Positions 17,578-24,726 of a stretch of 64,000 nucleotides of DNA are shown one piece after another. The first letter of the stretch is position 1, and every line of letters begins with the position of its first letter. This DNA comes from DATHKG01 sp035489435. GTDB lineage: Bacteria > Bacteroidota > Bacteroidia > Chitinophagales > Chitinophagaceae. The notes beneath the pieces are model-generated. The model ran no database searches, was not told the DNA's origin, and was given only the letters and a program-made list of their open reading frames with translations. The stretch lies in assembly GCA_035489435.1 (NCBI GenBank), contig DATHKG010000015.1; one strand, 5' to 3'. A program made the position numbers and the translations under genes.

Positions 17578-18615
17578 ATGACTGATCTGAGGAACTCAGC
17601 GTTTGACCTGTTTCATTTTTTTGATCTTACCCCGGATCTTGTCTGTATAGCCAGCAGAGATGGTTTTTTTCGTCATGTAAATCACGCCGTTGTCAATTGC
17701 CTGGGATACAGCCTGGAAGAATTGTTGGCTGTACCGATTTCTACTTTTATTCATCCGGACGATAAAGAAGCTACCAGCAGAACACGATTCAATATGTTGG
17801 GAGGGAAGCCATTGACAAATTTCCAAAACAGGTACCTCACCAAAAATGGTTCTATTGTATGGCTACACTGGACATCTATATATATCCCTGAAAAAGGCCT
17901 GGTGTTTGCGATTGCCAAAGATGTGACTGCCAGGAAACAATCCGAACAACAGGTTGAAGAAAATGTTAAGAAATTTAAAAGTCTTGCAACCCATTTCAAG
18001 TACAGCCAGGAGAAAGACCGGAAATATCTTGCCAGCGAATTACATGAGGAACTTGCGCAGCTGGCTTCAATTGTCAGTATCGATCTCAACTGGATATATA
18101 AAAATACTTCTTCATTACCTGTAGCTTCAAAAGCAAAGCTCGAGCATGTTATTTCAGTTTCTGATAACCTCATCAGGTCAATCCGGAAACTGTCATATTC
18201 GCTTAGTCCTGATATGCTTGAAAAACTTGGCCTTGATGAAACACTTCAATGGTTAAGCGATGAATTTTATATTCTGCACGGTATATACTGTGAGTATATA
18301 AGCAATATCAACATAGAGCACCTGCCACATGAAATTAAGCTTGATCTTTTTCGTATCTGCCAGGAAGCATTAAGTAATGTGCTCTATTACGCGGAAGCGA
18401 CGAGCATTAAAATCATGATAGAAAAGCAGGACGACCTGGTTTGTTTATCAATCTACGATAACGGCAGGGGTCTGCAAATGGAATATCGCGGAGAAACAGC
18501 TGCGATTAAGGAAATCAAGGAAAGAGTTGCTTCGATTGACGGGCAACTATCTATTGAAGCAGAGCCAGGCAAAGGAACAACAATCTCCGTCTCGATTTAT
18601 CCACCTTTGCATTAA
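17578..18615 (+). CDS. PAS-domain sensor histidine kinase (HisKA_3/NarX-like)
   Basis: A 345-residue cytoplasmic kinase. An N-terminal PAS domain (about 9-118) has LVCIASRDGFFRHVNHAVVN and a PAC-like end FAIAKDVTARKQSEQ. A helical linker leads to a dimerisation/phosphoacceptor helix with the conserved histidine in LASELHEELAQLASIVS (about 155). The HATPase domain follows, with the N box RICQEALSNVLYYAEA and G boxes DNGRGLQM and PGKGTTISV. No transmembrane segment and no adjacent response regulator are seen, so it is an orphan in this window. The class normally pairs with NarL/LuxR-type regulators. Confidence 0.88.
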   Translation: MTDLRNSAFDLFHFFDLTPDLVCIASRDGFFRHVNHAVVNCLGYSLEELLAVPISTFIHPDDKEATSRTRFNMLGGKPLTNFQNRYLTKNGSIVWLHWTSIYIPEKGLVFAIAKDVTARKQSEQQVEENVKKFKSLATHFKYSQEKDRKYLASELHEELAQLASIVSIDLNWIYKNTSSLPVASKAKLEHVISVSDNLIRSIRKLSYSLSPDMLEKLGLDETLQWLSDEFYILHGIYCEYISNINIEHLPHEIKLDLFRICQEALSNVLYYAEATSIKIMIEKQDDLVCLSIYDNGRGLQMEYRGETAAIKEIKERVASIDGQLSIEAEPGKGTTISVSIYPPLH

Positions 18616-18710
18616 CCTGCACCGGAATTTGGAAAATATTTGTACCTTATCGATTCCGTTGATCTGAAAGATTAGTTGCCATCGGCCATTGCTCACCATA
18701 AAATTGCCAT

Positions 18711-19523
18711 ATGAATTACCTTACGCTGCCTTCATTAAATAACAGTATTTATGTTGCGGAAACTGTTAAACAACAGTTCAGAAATGACGGTCACGTCCTG
18801 ATAAATGGATTGCTTGACAGGGATGAATGCGGAGCCTACCGGTCTGCAATAAACGATGCTGCCTATAAATACAATACTGAAAAACGTAAAATGGAAGAGC
18901 GGGATACTTATGGCAAAGCTTTTTTACAAATTATGAATCTCTGGGAGGTGGATGAAGCAGTCAAATCATTTACACTGGCCAAACGTTTCGCCAGTGTAGC
19001 GGCTCAACTGCTGGGTGTGCCTTCGGTAAGACTTTATCATGACCAGGCGCTCTATAAAGAATCGGGTGGGGGATTCACACCCTGGCACCAGGATCAGTAT
19101 TACTGGCCGCTTGACACCTCAGCGACCGTAACCATGTGGATGCCGCTTGTTGATATCACCATTGACATGGGAATGCTCACCTTCGCATCAGGATCTCATA
19201 AAGAAGGTGCCGTAAAAAACGTTGCAATTTCAGATGAATCTGAAAAAGAATTGAATGAGCATATCAGCAAAAAAGGTTACAGGATCAGCCGGCCTTCAAC
19301 CATGAAAGCCGGTGATGCAAGCTATCACTACGGATGGACCTTACATTCAGCACCAGGAAACAACTCTCCGGTCACCAGGGAGGTCATGACCGTTATTTAT
19401 TATGCAGATGGTGCAAAGATCACCAAACCCATTAACGAACATCAGGAAGCTGACAGGCAGCGCTGGCTTTCTGGCGGGCAACCCGGCGAAACGGCTGCCT
19501 CAAAATTAAATCCGTTGATTTGA
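18711..19523 (+). CDS. phytanoyl-CoA dioxygenase (PhyH) family protein
   Basis: A 270-residue Fe(II)/2-oxoglutarate oxygenase. The iron ligands are visible as HxD in TPWHQDQYYW (about residues 122-131) and a distal histidine in YHYGWTLHSAPGNNS (about 205-219). An arginine in the following stretch (VTREVMTVIYY) could bind 2-oxoglutarate. The N-terminal part (FRNDGHVLINGLLDRDE) is typical of the family. The substrate is unknown; many bacterial members act on small secondary metabolites or lipids. Confidence 0.88.
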   Translation: MNYLTLPSLNNSIYVAETVKQQFRNDGHVLINGLLDRDECGAYRSAINDAAYKYNTEKRKMEERDTYGKAFLQIMNLWEVDEAVKSFTLAKRFASVAAQLLGVPSVRLYHDQALYKESGGGFTPWHQDQYYWPLDTSATVTMWMPLVDITIDMGMLTFASGSHKEGAVKNVAISDESEKELNEHISKKGYRISRPSTMKAGDASYHYGWTLHSAPGNNSPVTREVMTVIYYADGAKITKPINEHQEADRQRWLSGGQPGETAASKLNPLI

Positions 19524-19567
19524 TTGCAACGATTTCCTGAACCTGGTTGTCAGGCCAAAAAACCTTT

Positions 19568-20029
19568 ATGCTCAAAATCCGGTTTGTTTTATTCTTCATT
19601 GTTGTTTCAAGTTATAGCTGCAAAAAAGAAAGTAACACTGGCGCTGCTTCCCAGGATGGATTGAATGGCCGCTGGAAGATGACAGCCGTGTTGGATAAAA
19701 GCCCCTCCACAATGCTTACCCCTCCGCCGGGATTCGACGGCAAGGTTTATCTTGAATTTACCGGTGACACATTTACCGGTAAAACGATGAAAAATACAAT
19801 AAGTAACGGAATCCTGAAAGTAAATAAGCGTGATTCGATAACCTTTGGCAGCTATAGCTCTACCCTGGTAGTAGAAGATCAATGGGGTGGCGCCTTTATG
19901 ACCATGCTTGGATCCTGTATGCTGCAATCCTATTATCCTTGTCGTCCTTCCACTATTACCTGGAAATCTCCAAAGCGAATCGAAATCAATACAGCAATGC
20001 GGTATACCATTACTCTTGAAAAATTTTAG
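19568..20029 (+). CDS. hypothetical lipoprotein (lipocalin-like)
   Basis: About 153 residues from the ATG at 19568, which starts the lipoprotein signal (RFVLFFIVVSSYSC, lipobox SYSC). The mature part begins LNGRWKMTAVLDKSPS and continues as beta strands (YLEFTGDTFTGKTMKN, DSITFGSYSSTLVVEDQW). This is the pattern of small lipocalin-like Bacteroidota lipoproteins. No function can be assigned. It follows the PhyH gene by 44 bases. Confidence 0.65.
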   Translation: MLKIRFVLFFIVVSSYSCKKESNTGAASQDGLNGRWKMTAVLDKSPSTMLTPPPGFDGKVYLEFTGDTFTGKTMKNTISNGILKVNKRDSITFGSYSSTLVVEDQWGGAFMTMLGSCMLQSYYPCRPSTITWKSPKRIEINTAMRYTITLEKF

Positions 20030-20082
20030 ACCCTGATCTCCCAGGTCCGGATCCTTTAATCATCGTTCAACTTAAAAATAAA

Positions 20083-20129
20083 TTTGGGCAACTAATCGGT
20101 TGCTCTTATATTTGCAACTGATCGGTTGC
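20083..20129 (+). promoter_or_regulatory. promoter with twin operator for the ArsR-type gene
   Basis: A Bacteroidota-type promoter: TTTG (20083-20086), 20 bases, TATATTTG (20107-20114). Two near-identical imperfect palindromes flank the -7 box: GCAACTAATCGGTTGC (20088-20103) lies between the boxes and GCAACTGATCGGTTGC (20114-20129) overlaps the transcription start. They differ at one base and are 26 bases apart. The layout fits autorepression by the ArsR-family protein encoded immediately downstream. Confidence 0.75.
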
Positions 20130-20157
20130 GAGATAATAAATAACCTGATCACAGTTT

Positions 20158-20472
20158 ATGAGAAGAGATGTGTTCCAGGCAATTGCCGACCCTACCCGCC
20201 GCGCCATTTTAAGTTTGATTGCCTTGGAGGCTATGACGCCGAATGCTATTGCAGAACATTTTGACAGCACCCGGCAGGCAGTATCTAAACATATAAAGAT
20301 TCTGTCGGAATGCGAGTTGTTAGAAGAAACGAAAAGCGGGCGTGAAATTTATTATCATTTCAATGTCAACAAAATGAAAGAAGTCGATAACTGGCTGGAG
20401 CAATTCCGGTCAATGTGGGAAGATCGGTTCATGAATCTTGATAGTGTTTTGAAAAAAATTAAAACCAAATAA
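20158..20472 (+). CDS. ArsR-family transcriptional repressor
   Basis: A 104-residue winged-helix protein. It begins RDVFQAIADPTRRAILSLI, the usual start of ArsR regulators paired with SRPBCC/AHSA1 genes. The recognition helix region is STRQAVSKHIKILSECELLE and the wing is ETKSGREIYYHFN. It lacks the classical metal-binding ELCVC motif, so it is probably not a metal sensor. It is followed after one base by the SRPBCC gene (broken here) and preceded by a twin palindrome that probably is its operator. Confidence 0.9.
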   Translation: MRRDVFQAIADPTRRAILSLIALEAMTPNAIAEHFDSTRQAVSKHIKILSECELLEETKSGREIYYHFNVNKMKEVDNWLEQFRSMWEDRFMNLDSVLKKIKTK

Positions 20473-20473
20473 C

Positions 20474-20971
20474 ATGGAAACAAAAAATCAAATGCAGATC
20501 GTGAAAGATGTACCAAACAAGAAAATCACCATCACACGCATATTTGATGCGGCACCCGCTGAAGTCTGGAAAGCCTGGACGGAAAGCGAATTGTTAGATC
20601 AGTAGTGGGCGCCAAAACCATGGAAAGCTGAAACGAAAAAAATGGATTTTAAAGAAGGTGGCTATTGGCTCTATGCCATGGTTGGACCAGATAATACGAG
20701 GCATTGGGCAAGGATTGACTTTTCTGCTATCAATCCAAAGAAAAGCTATGAAGGCATTGATACATTTTGTGATGAAAATGGCATACCTAATCCTGAAATG
20801 CCAAAGATGTCATGGAAAAATACTTTTGAATTGACAGAAGGAGGCACAAAACTGACCGTTGAAATTTCCTTCCAGAAAGAAGCCGATATCAAACAGATGA
20901 TGGATATGGGCTTTGAACAAGGCTTCGCTTCAGCGCTTGATAATTTAGATGAAACATTAAGAGAATTATGA
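20474..20971 (+). pseudogene. SRPBCC/AHSA1 domain gene interrupted by an amber codon
   Basis: The frame starting at 20474 encodes KITITRIFDAAPAEVWKAW, the typical START of AHSA1-like proteins, up to LLDQ. It then meets TAG at codon 44 (20603-20605) and resumes WAPKPWKAETK in the same frame to the TGA at 20971. Homologues normally have two tryptophans here (DQWWAPKPW), so TGG has become TAG by one substitution. The rest looks intact (165 codons). Either the gene is freshly broken, the amber is suppressed, or this is a sequencing error. An internal ATG at 20642 could give a truncated 109-residue product. Confidence 0.75.
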
Positions 20972-21073
20972 ATTATGAGTTATGAGTTATGAAAGAGTGA
21001 CGAGTAGTTGAGTTATGAGTGGAAATACATTCATAACTCACTCATCACTCATAACTCATAATTCTCTTAAATG
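20954..21073. repeat. long inverted repeat spanning the 3' ends of two convergent genes
   Basis: The plus-strand SRPBCC gene and the minus-strand anti-sigma gene both end with codons for LREL followed by TGA. Both continue into TTATGAG-type repeats, so the two ends are inverted copies (about 20954-20992 and 21029-21073). The left arm has tandem heptamers ATTATGA/GTTATGA. The right arm contains a 28-base stretch (21034-21061) that recurs exactly at 29917-29944 downstream of pheA. The structure could fold into a long hairpin and act as a bidirectional terminator. Confidence 0.8.
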
Positions 21074-21568
21074 TTTTTTCTTCTTTGCTCCTAAGTACAT
21101 ATCAAGTAACATCAGTCCTAAAACTGTATTGATCATCAGGAACACATTTGTATAAGCACTGTTAAACAGCTTATCATAATTCACAGATTCGATGTTAAAA
21201 GGTAATACCGATTTTGCATCGCTGGTCCAGGTAGCCTGGCTGAATGCATAAATAAAAAATCCGACTATTGTGAGAATAAAGAATCCACCAATGCCCCAGA
21301 TGATTTTTTGATTCAGGTATTTTTTTGAAGCTGGTGTGATCTGGAGACGGCCGATCTCTTCCATTACATTGCGCGTAAAACTCATAGACGGAACTTCAAG
21401 CTCAAAGTTTTCCTGCATCAGGCTGTGTACCTGCAAAAGCTCTGCATATTTCTCCCGCCAGGCCTGGTTGGTTTGAACAAGATTCTGCACAAAGGAATTT
21501 TCCTCGACGGAGAGGTTTCCATCGATATAATCCCAGATCCTTGCCTCAATATGCTGCTCCGTGTTCAT
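21056..21568 (-). CDS. anti-sigma factor-like membrane protein (second pair)
   Basis: A 170-residue protein. An N-terminal cytoplasmic part of about 85 residues (ARIWDYIDGNLSVEENSFVQ, like other Bacteroidota anti-sigma factors without a zinc finger) is followed by two membrane helices at about 88-110 and 140-158. The end is basic (LGAKKKKHLREL). It lies downstream of the second ECF sigma gene on the same strand and is taken as its inhibitor. In contrast to the first pair, where the genes overlap, 126 bases of tandem 13-mers separate them. Confidence 0.75.
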   Translation of the reverse strand: MNTEQHIEARIWDYIDGNLSVEENSFVQNLVQTNQAWREKYAELLQVHSLMQENFELEVPSMSFTRNVMEEIGRLQITPASKKYLNQKIIWGIGGFFILTIVGFFIYAFSQATWTSDAKSVLPFNIESVNYDKLFNSAYTNVFLMINTVLGLMLLDMYLGAKKKKHLREL

Positions 21569-21589
21569 AAAATGAGTTTTAATAATGTT

Positions 21590-21693
21590 AATCTGTGTTG
21601 TTAATCTGTGTTGTTAATCTACGTAGTTAATCTGTGTTGTTAATCTGCGTTGTTAATCTACGTTGTTGATCTGCGTTGTTAATCTGCTTTGGT
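21590..21693. repeat. 13-bp tandem repeat, eight units, between sigma and anti-sigma genes
   Basis: Eight consecutive 13-base units of the type AATCTGTGTTGTT fill 21590-21693, with substitutions such as TGTG/TACG/TGCG and no length change until the last unit. The array almost completely fills the gap between the sigma stop (21695) and the anti-sigma start (21568). On the coding strand it reads AGATTAACAACGC, a sequence resembling the sigma gene's own stop context (AATTAAAACCAAAGCAG). Confidence 0.92.
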
Positions 21694-21694
21694 T

Positions 21695-22279
21695 TTAATT
21701 GAGCATATCTCTTAATTCCTGTTTGAAATGGGTCTGCATTTTTTCTTTCAGTCTTGCCCTTGCCCGATGCAACCGGACCTTCACAGCATTCGCTTCAATT
21801 CCCATTACCACACTAATTTCTTCAAGGCTTTGTTCACCTTTATAAAATAAGGTAAGGATATTTGCATCGTCGCTGCTTAATAGTTGTATGGCTTCGTTGA
21901 CCATTGATTGCCTGGATTTTGTTTCCATCTGGTTCGCATTGAAACCTGAATCCTGGTTCTCAACAACCGCCATTACTTTCTCATTATCAAGGGATCGAAT
22001 GTCCAGTTTCTTTTTTCTTAAGAAGCTAAGACAAGAGGTAGTGGTGATGGTAAATAACCAGGTACTGAATTTCGATTCGCCCCTGAAATTACTCAATGAT
22101 TTATAAGCTTTTACAAAAGCATCCTGTGCAATCTCTTCCGCGTCCTCACGGTTAGGGGTATATCTAAGCGTGATGGTAAAAACGAAATTCTGGTATCGTT
22201 TCACCAATTCAGAAAAGCTCCGGGTATCTCCGGCGAGGGTCCTTTCGATTATGTCCGTATCAGTTGGTCCCGAAGTCAT
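21695..22279 (-). CDS. RNA polymerase ECF-type sigma factor (second pair)
   Basis: A 194-residue ECF sigma. Region 2 is at about 25-90 (REDAEEIAQDAFVKAYKSLS, KFSTWLFTITTTSCLSFLRK) and region 4 at about 130-185 (NILTLFYKGEQSLEEISVV, EANAVKVRLHRARARLKEKM). The ATG is at 22279. Its own promoter region carries TGTAACC-N17-GTC on the minus strand, 11 bases before the ATG. The same motif occurs upstream of two nearby genes, suggesting this sigma's regulon includes them. Confidence 0.92.
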   Translation of the reverse strand: MTSGPTDTDIIERTLAGDTRSFSELVKRYQNFVFTITLRYTPNREDAEEIAQDAFVKAYKSLSNFRGESKFSTWLFTITTTSCLSFLRKKKLDIRSLDNEKVMAVVENQDSGFNANQMETKSRQSMVNEAIQLLSSDDANILTLFYKGEQSLEEISVVMGIEANAVKVRLHRARARLKEKMQTHFKQELRDMLN

Positions 22280-22290
22280 TATAGTAGTCA

Positions 22291-22317
22291 GACGCTTTGT
22301 GATGAAGCCAGGTTACA
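22291..22317 (-). promoter_or_regulatory. ECF-type promoter of the sigma operon (TGTAACC-N17-GTC)
   Basis: On the minus strand TGTAACC lies at 22317-22311 and GTC at 22293-22291, exactly 17 bases apart. GTC is 11 bases ahead of the sigma ATG, which implies a very short or absent leader. An AAC-containing -35 element with a GTC-type -10 element is typical of ECF promoters. It suggests autoregulation. Confidence 0.65.
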
Positions 22318-22495
22318 TCAAACAGGCAGGTTTTTTAGAGCGATTTACCGCTGAGGCCATAGCCTGAGCCGGAAAAGAGCTGTTTCATAACGTAAATTAC
22401 AGCTTTTCCCAGAACGGGTAAATAAAGACAACTGGACGGATTTTACACTGTAAACGCGGTATAACAGGAGCGAATCGGAATTTTTTTGAGTTGAC

Positions 22496-22522
22496 TGTAA
22501 CCTGCCACTTTCAGATGTAGTC
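22496..22522 (+). promoter_or_regulatory. ECF-type promoter, upstream copy (TGTAACC-N17-GTC)
   Basis: TGTAACC at 22496-22502 and GTC at 22520-22522 with 17 bases between. It is oriented toward the small membrane protein gene at 22643 and is the first of two tandem copies 78 bases apart. Confidence 0.6.
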
Positions 22523-22573
22523 ATAGTTGTGTTCTGAAGAAAACAGAACGGTAAAAAAAAATCTGAAAAAAGC

Positions 22574-22600
22574 TGTAACCCCGGGATCAATGCTGTAGTC
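22574..22600 (+). promoter_or_regulatory. ECF-type promoter, downstream copy (TGTAACC-N17-GTC)
   Basis: TGTAACC at 22574-22580 and GTC at 22598-22600 with 17 bases between, and GTA directly before the final TC as in the upstream copy. It ends 42 bases before the ATG at 22643 and is the better-placed promoter for that gene. Confidence 0.65.
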
Positions 22601-22642
22601 AGATATTTTGAACCCTTACCCTTAACTTTTAAAATTTGTTTT

Positions 22643-22993
22643 ATGCACGAGTTAATCCCAATAGTAATGTTCGCAGGTTTTTTTGCAATGGTTTTTGGAA
22701 TCGTTTACCTCAGAACCCGTCAAAACCTGGCTATGATTGAAAAAGGAATGAACCCTAAACAATTTAACAACAGACCAGTTCCCTATCTGAACCTTAAATG
22801 GGGTCTGTTATTGATTGGATCTGGCCTCGGTCTCCTGATTGCTTATATCGCTGATTTGAGTGTTGCAGTAATCGATGGCGAAGAAAATCCAACCATTTAT
22901 TTTGCTTTGATTGCAATCTTTGGTGGTTTCGGCCTGATAGCTTCTTACCGCATCGAAAAGAAAGAATTGCTTGACAGGGAAATCAGGGCTTAA
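22643..22993 (+). CDS. small membrane protein (DUF6249-like)
   Basis: A 116-residue protein with three membrane helices: about 4-23 (LIPIVMFAGFFAMVFGIVYL), 53-72 and 85-103. A basic loop (RTRQNLAMIEKGMNPKQFN) is characteristic of DUF6249 proteins, which often neighbour ECF sigma genes in Bacteroidota. It is divergent from the second ECF sigma gene and has two tandem copies of the same promoter motif, so it is inferred to be controlled by that sigma. Function is unknown. Confidence 0.75.
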   Translation: MHELIPIVMFAGFFAMVFGIVYLRTRQNLAMIEKGMNPKQFNNRPVPYLNLKWGLLLIGSGLGLLIAYIADLSVAVIDGEENPTIYFALIAIFGGFGLIASYRIEKKELLDREIRA

Positions 22994-23033
22994 TTATCAT
23001 CCCGGAAAACATCCTTCCTTCAATATAAATTTC

Positions 23034-23070
23034 AAACCCAAATCGGCATCTGCCTGATCTGGGTTTTTTT
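23034..23070 (+). terminator. Rho-independent terminator
   Basis: AAACCCA (23034-23040) pairs with TGGGTTT (23060-23066). The inner ATCGGCA/TGCCTGAT segments extend the stem, and a run of T continues to 23070. It ends the transcript of the small membrane protein gene. Confidence 0.85.
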
Positions 23071-23167
23071 CTGAGTTACATCATTAAAATATCTGAATTA
23101 CTACATCAAAATAGTTATGTCATCAAAGCCTGATTAACTAATTTGCGCCCGGCTTAATTCTCAAACT

Positions 23168-23719
23168 ATGCAGGAATTTAAAACCGTTAAAGAATCACAG
23201 ACAACACTGACAGAACTTATGATCCCGTCTTATGCCAATTTTGGTGGAAAGATCCATGGCGGCATTATTATGAGCCTGATGGATAAGGTAGCTTATGTGT
23301 GTGCTGCAAAACATGCCGGTAACTATTGTGTAACTGCTTCAGTTGATGATATAAATTTTCTTGCGCCGGTTGGAGTGGGAGAGCTCGTGTCGTTACACGC
23401 TTCTATTAATCATGTCGGAAAAACTTCGATGGTTGTGGGAATCAGGGTCACTTCTCAAAATGTAAAAACCGGTACTGTGCAACATACAAATACCAGCTAT
23501 TTTACAATGATTGCTATGGACGAGCATAATCAACCTTTCATGGTTCCGGGGTTAATTCTTAAAACACAGGAACAGGTAAGACGTTTTTACCAGGCACACA
23601 ATAGGAAGGAACTGAATAAATTTTATGCAACTGAAGCAAAAAGGCTTAAGAGTTCTTTCGAGATAAAAAAATCCATGGAGCTTATCAAAAATGAGCGCTG
23701 TCGTATTGAACTTGATTGA
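23168..23719 (+). CDS. acyl-CoA thioesterase, hotdog fold
   Basis: A 183-residue protein of the cytosolic acyl-CoA hydrolase (YciA-like) type. The hotdog helix and catalytic-side motif are seen in NFGGKIHGGIIMSLMDKVAY (about residues 21-40), then DDINFLAPVGVGELVSLHA and TNTSYFTMIAMDE. It would hydrolyse acyl-CoA thioesters in the cytoplasm. The C-terminal 45 residues are charged and helical and extend past the core domain. Confidence 0.88.
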   Translation: MQEFKTVKESQTTLTELMIPSYANFGGKIHGGIIMSLMDKVAYVCAAKHAGNYCVTASVDDINFLAPVGVGELVSLHASINHVGKTSMVVGIRVTSQNVKTGTVQHTNTSYFTMIAMDEHNQPFMVPGLILKTQEQVRRFYQAHNRKELNKFYATEAKRLKSSFEIKKSMELIKNERCRIELD

Positions 23720-23741
23720 GCCGAAAAAATTCTCCGGCTTC

Positions 23742-23820
23742 AATCTGAATTCTGCCAAATTAATCTGAATTCTGCCAAATTAATCTGAATTTTCCTCATC
23801 AATCTGAATTCTCCCAGCTT
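23742..23820. repeat. 20-bp tandem repeat, four units, downstream of the thioesterase gene
   Basis: AATCTGAATTCTGCCAAATT occurs twice exactly (23742-23761, 23762-23781). It is followed by two diverged copies of 19 and 20 bases (23782-23800, 23801-23820). The array begins 22 bases after the thioesterase stop. Its sequence is unrelated to the other arrays in this window. Confidence 0.9.
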
Positions 23821-23942
23821 ACTATTTGTACTCAATCCTCATAACATATAACAGTTGCCTTTCGTCCAAATAAGATTAGCCTTGCCAGCCAGGAGTCAAA
23901 TCTTATAAAGCAAAAAAAAATCAAAAAGATTAAGCATTGTTG

Positions 23943-23969
23943 TGTAACCTCACGGGTCCTGGCCGGGTC
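23943..23969 (+). promoter_or_regulatory. ECF-type promoter ahead of a membrane protein gene (TGTAACC-N17-GTC)
   Basis: TGTAACC at 23943-23949 and GTC at 23967-23969, again exactly 17 bases apart, 62 bases before the ATG at 24032. It is the fourth copy of the motif in about 1.7 kb and suggests the downstream gene belongs to the second ECF regulon. Confidence 0.6.
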
Positions 23970-24031
23970 TTACTATGGTTGCCGCCGCGACCGACTGCAG
24001 GCTCACTATTTTAAACCTTAACAACAATTTT

Positions 24032-24634
24032 ATGCAGGAGACTTCCAGGATCAACCGTATTGTTTGGGGCATATCTATGATTTGTGCCCCGCTATTATTT
24101 GGCATTTCAACTTTTTTATGGCGGGATGGCCAATACGGTGCATACGGGGGAACATTCGTTGTGATGGCAACTGTATTCTGGATCGCAGCGTTTATCGGTT
24201 TGTTTGACCTGCTGAAATCAAAAACGCCGGTTTATGCTTCCCTGGGATTGTTTATAGCAATCGCGGGCTGTATTTCCGGGGCGAACTTCGGATTTGCGGG
24301 TGCATATAATGATATCTTTAGCATTTCGCATGCGCATTACCTGGAACAACTTGCAGCGTTTCCGGCGGTTGCCGGGATCCTGTTATTCTGGTCAGGTCCG
24401 ATATTTCCTTTGAGTTTGTTTGTGTTGGGTATCGTACTCGTAAGGACAAAGTCGGCACCTGTATGGACGGGCATCCTGATAAGTATCTCAGGTTTAGCGT
24501 TTCCATTGAGCCGTATTCCACGTATTGAATGGATAGCACATGTTTGCGATGCCCTGATGTTTATTCCATTTTGTTATCTGGGCTTTGTGTATTTCCTTGG
24601 AACAATACCGGTAGGGAAGCTGCAAAAAATTTAA
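24032..24634 (+). CDS. multi-pass membrane protein, putative ECF-regulated
   Basis: About 200 residues from the ATG at 24032. An in-frame ATG at 23975 would lie right at the predicted transcription start and add a hydrophilic extension. Six or so membrane helices are predicted (SMICAPLLFGISTFLW, VFWIAAFIGLFDLL, ASLGLFIAIAGCISGANFGF, FPAVAGILLFWSGPIFPLS). No family is confidently recognised; the layout is loosely like the DUF4386-type protein at 8.7 kb. The promoter motif upstream links it to the ECF sigma at 21.7 kb. Confidence 0.65.
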   Translation: MQETSRINRIVWGISMICAPLLFGISTFLWRDGQYGAYGGTFVVMATVFWIAAFIGLFDLLKSKTPVYASLGLFIAIAGCISGANFGFAGAYNDIFSISHAHYLEQLAAFPAVAGILLFWSGPIFPLSLFVLGIVLVRTKSAPVWTGILISISGLAFPLSRIPRIEWIAHVCDALMFIPFCYLGFVYFLGTIPVGKLQKI

Positions 24635-24726
24635 CGTTAAATATAGGGGCTACACGTCTAATATCTGGCTGAGCATCTTGTATCACGGCTTAGCTTCTAA
24701 AACCAGCCAGGACTTACCGTCTATTA

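Noticed and set aside
21590..21693. CRISPR array
   Set aside because: The units are 13 bases and directly adjacent with no spacers, and no cas genes are present.
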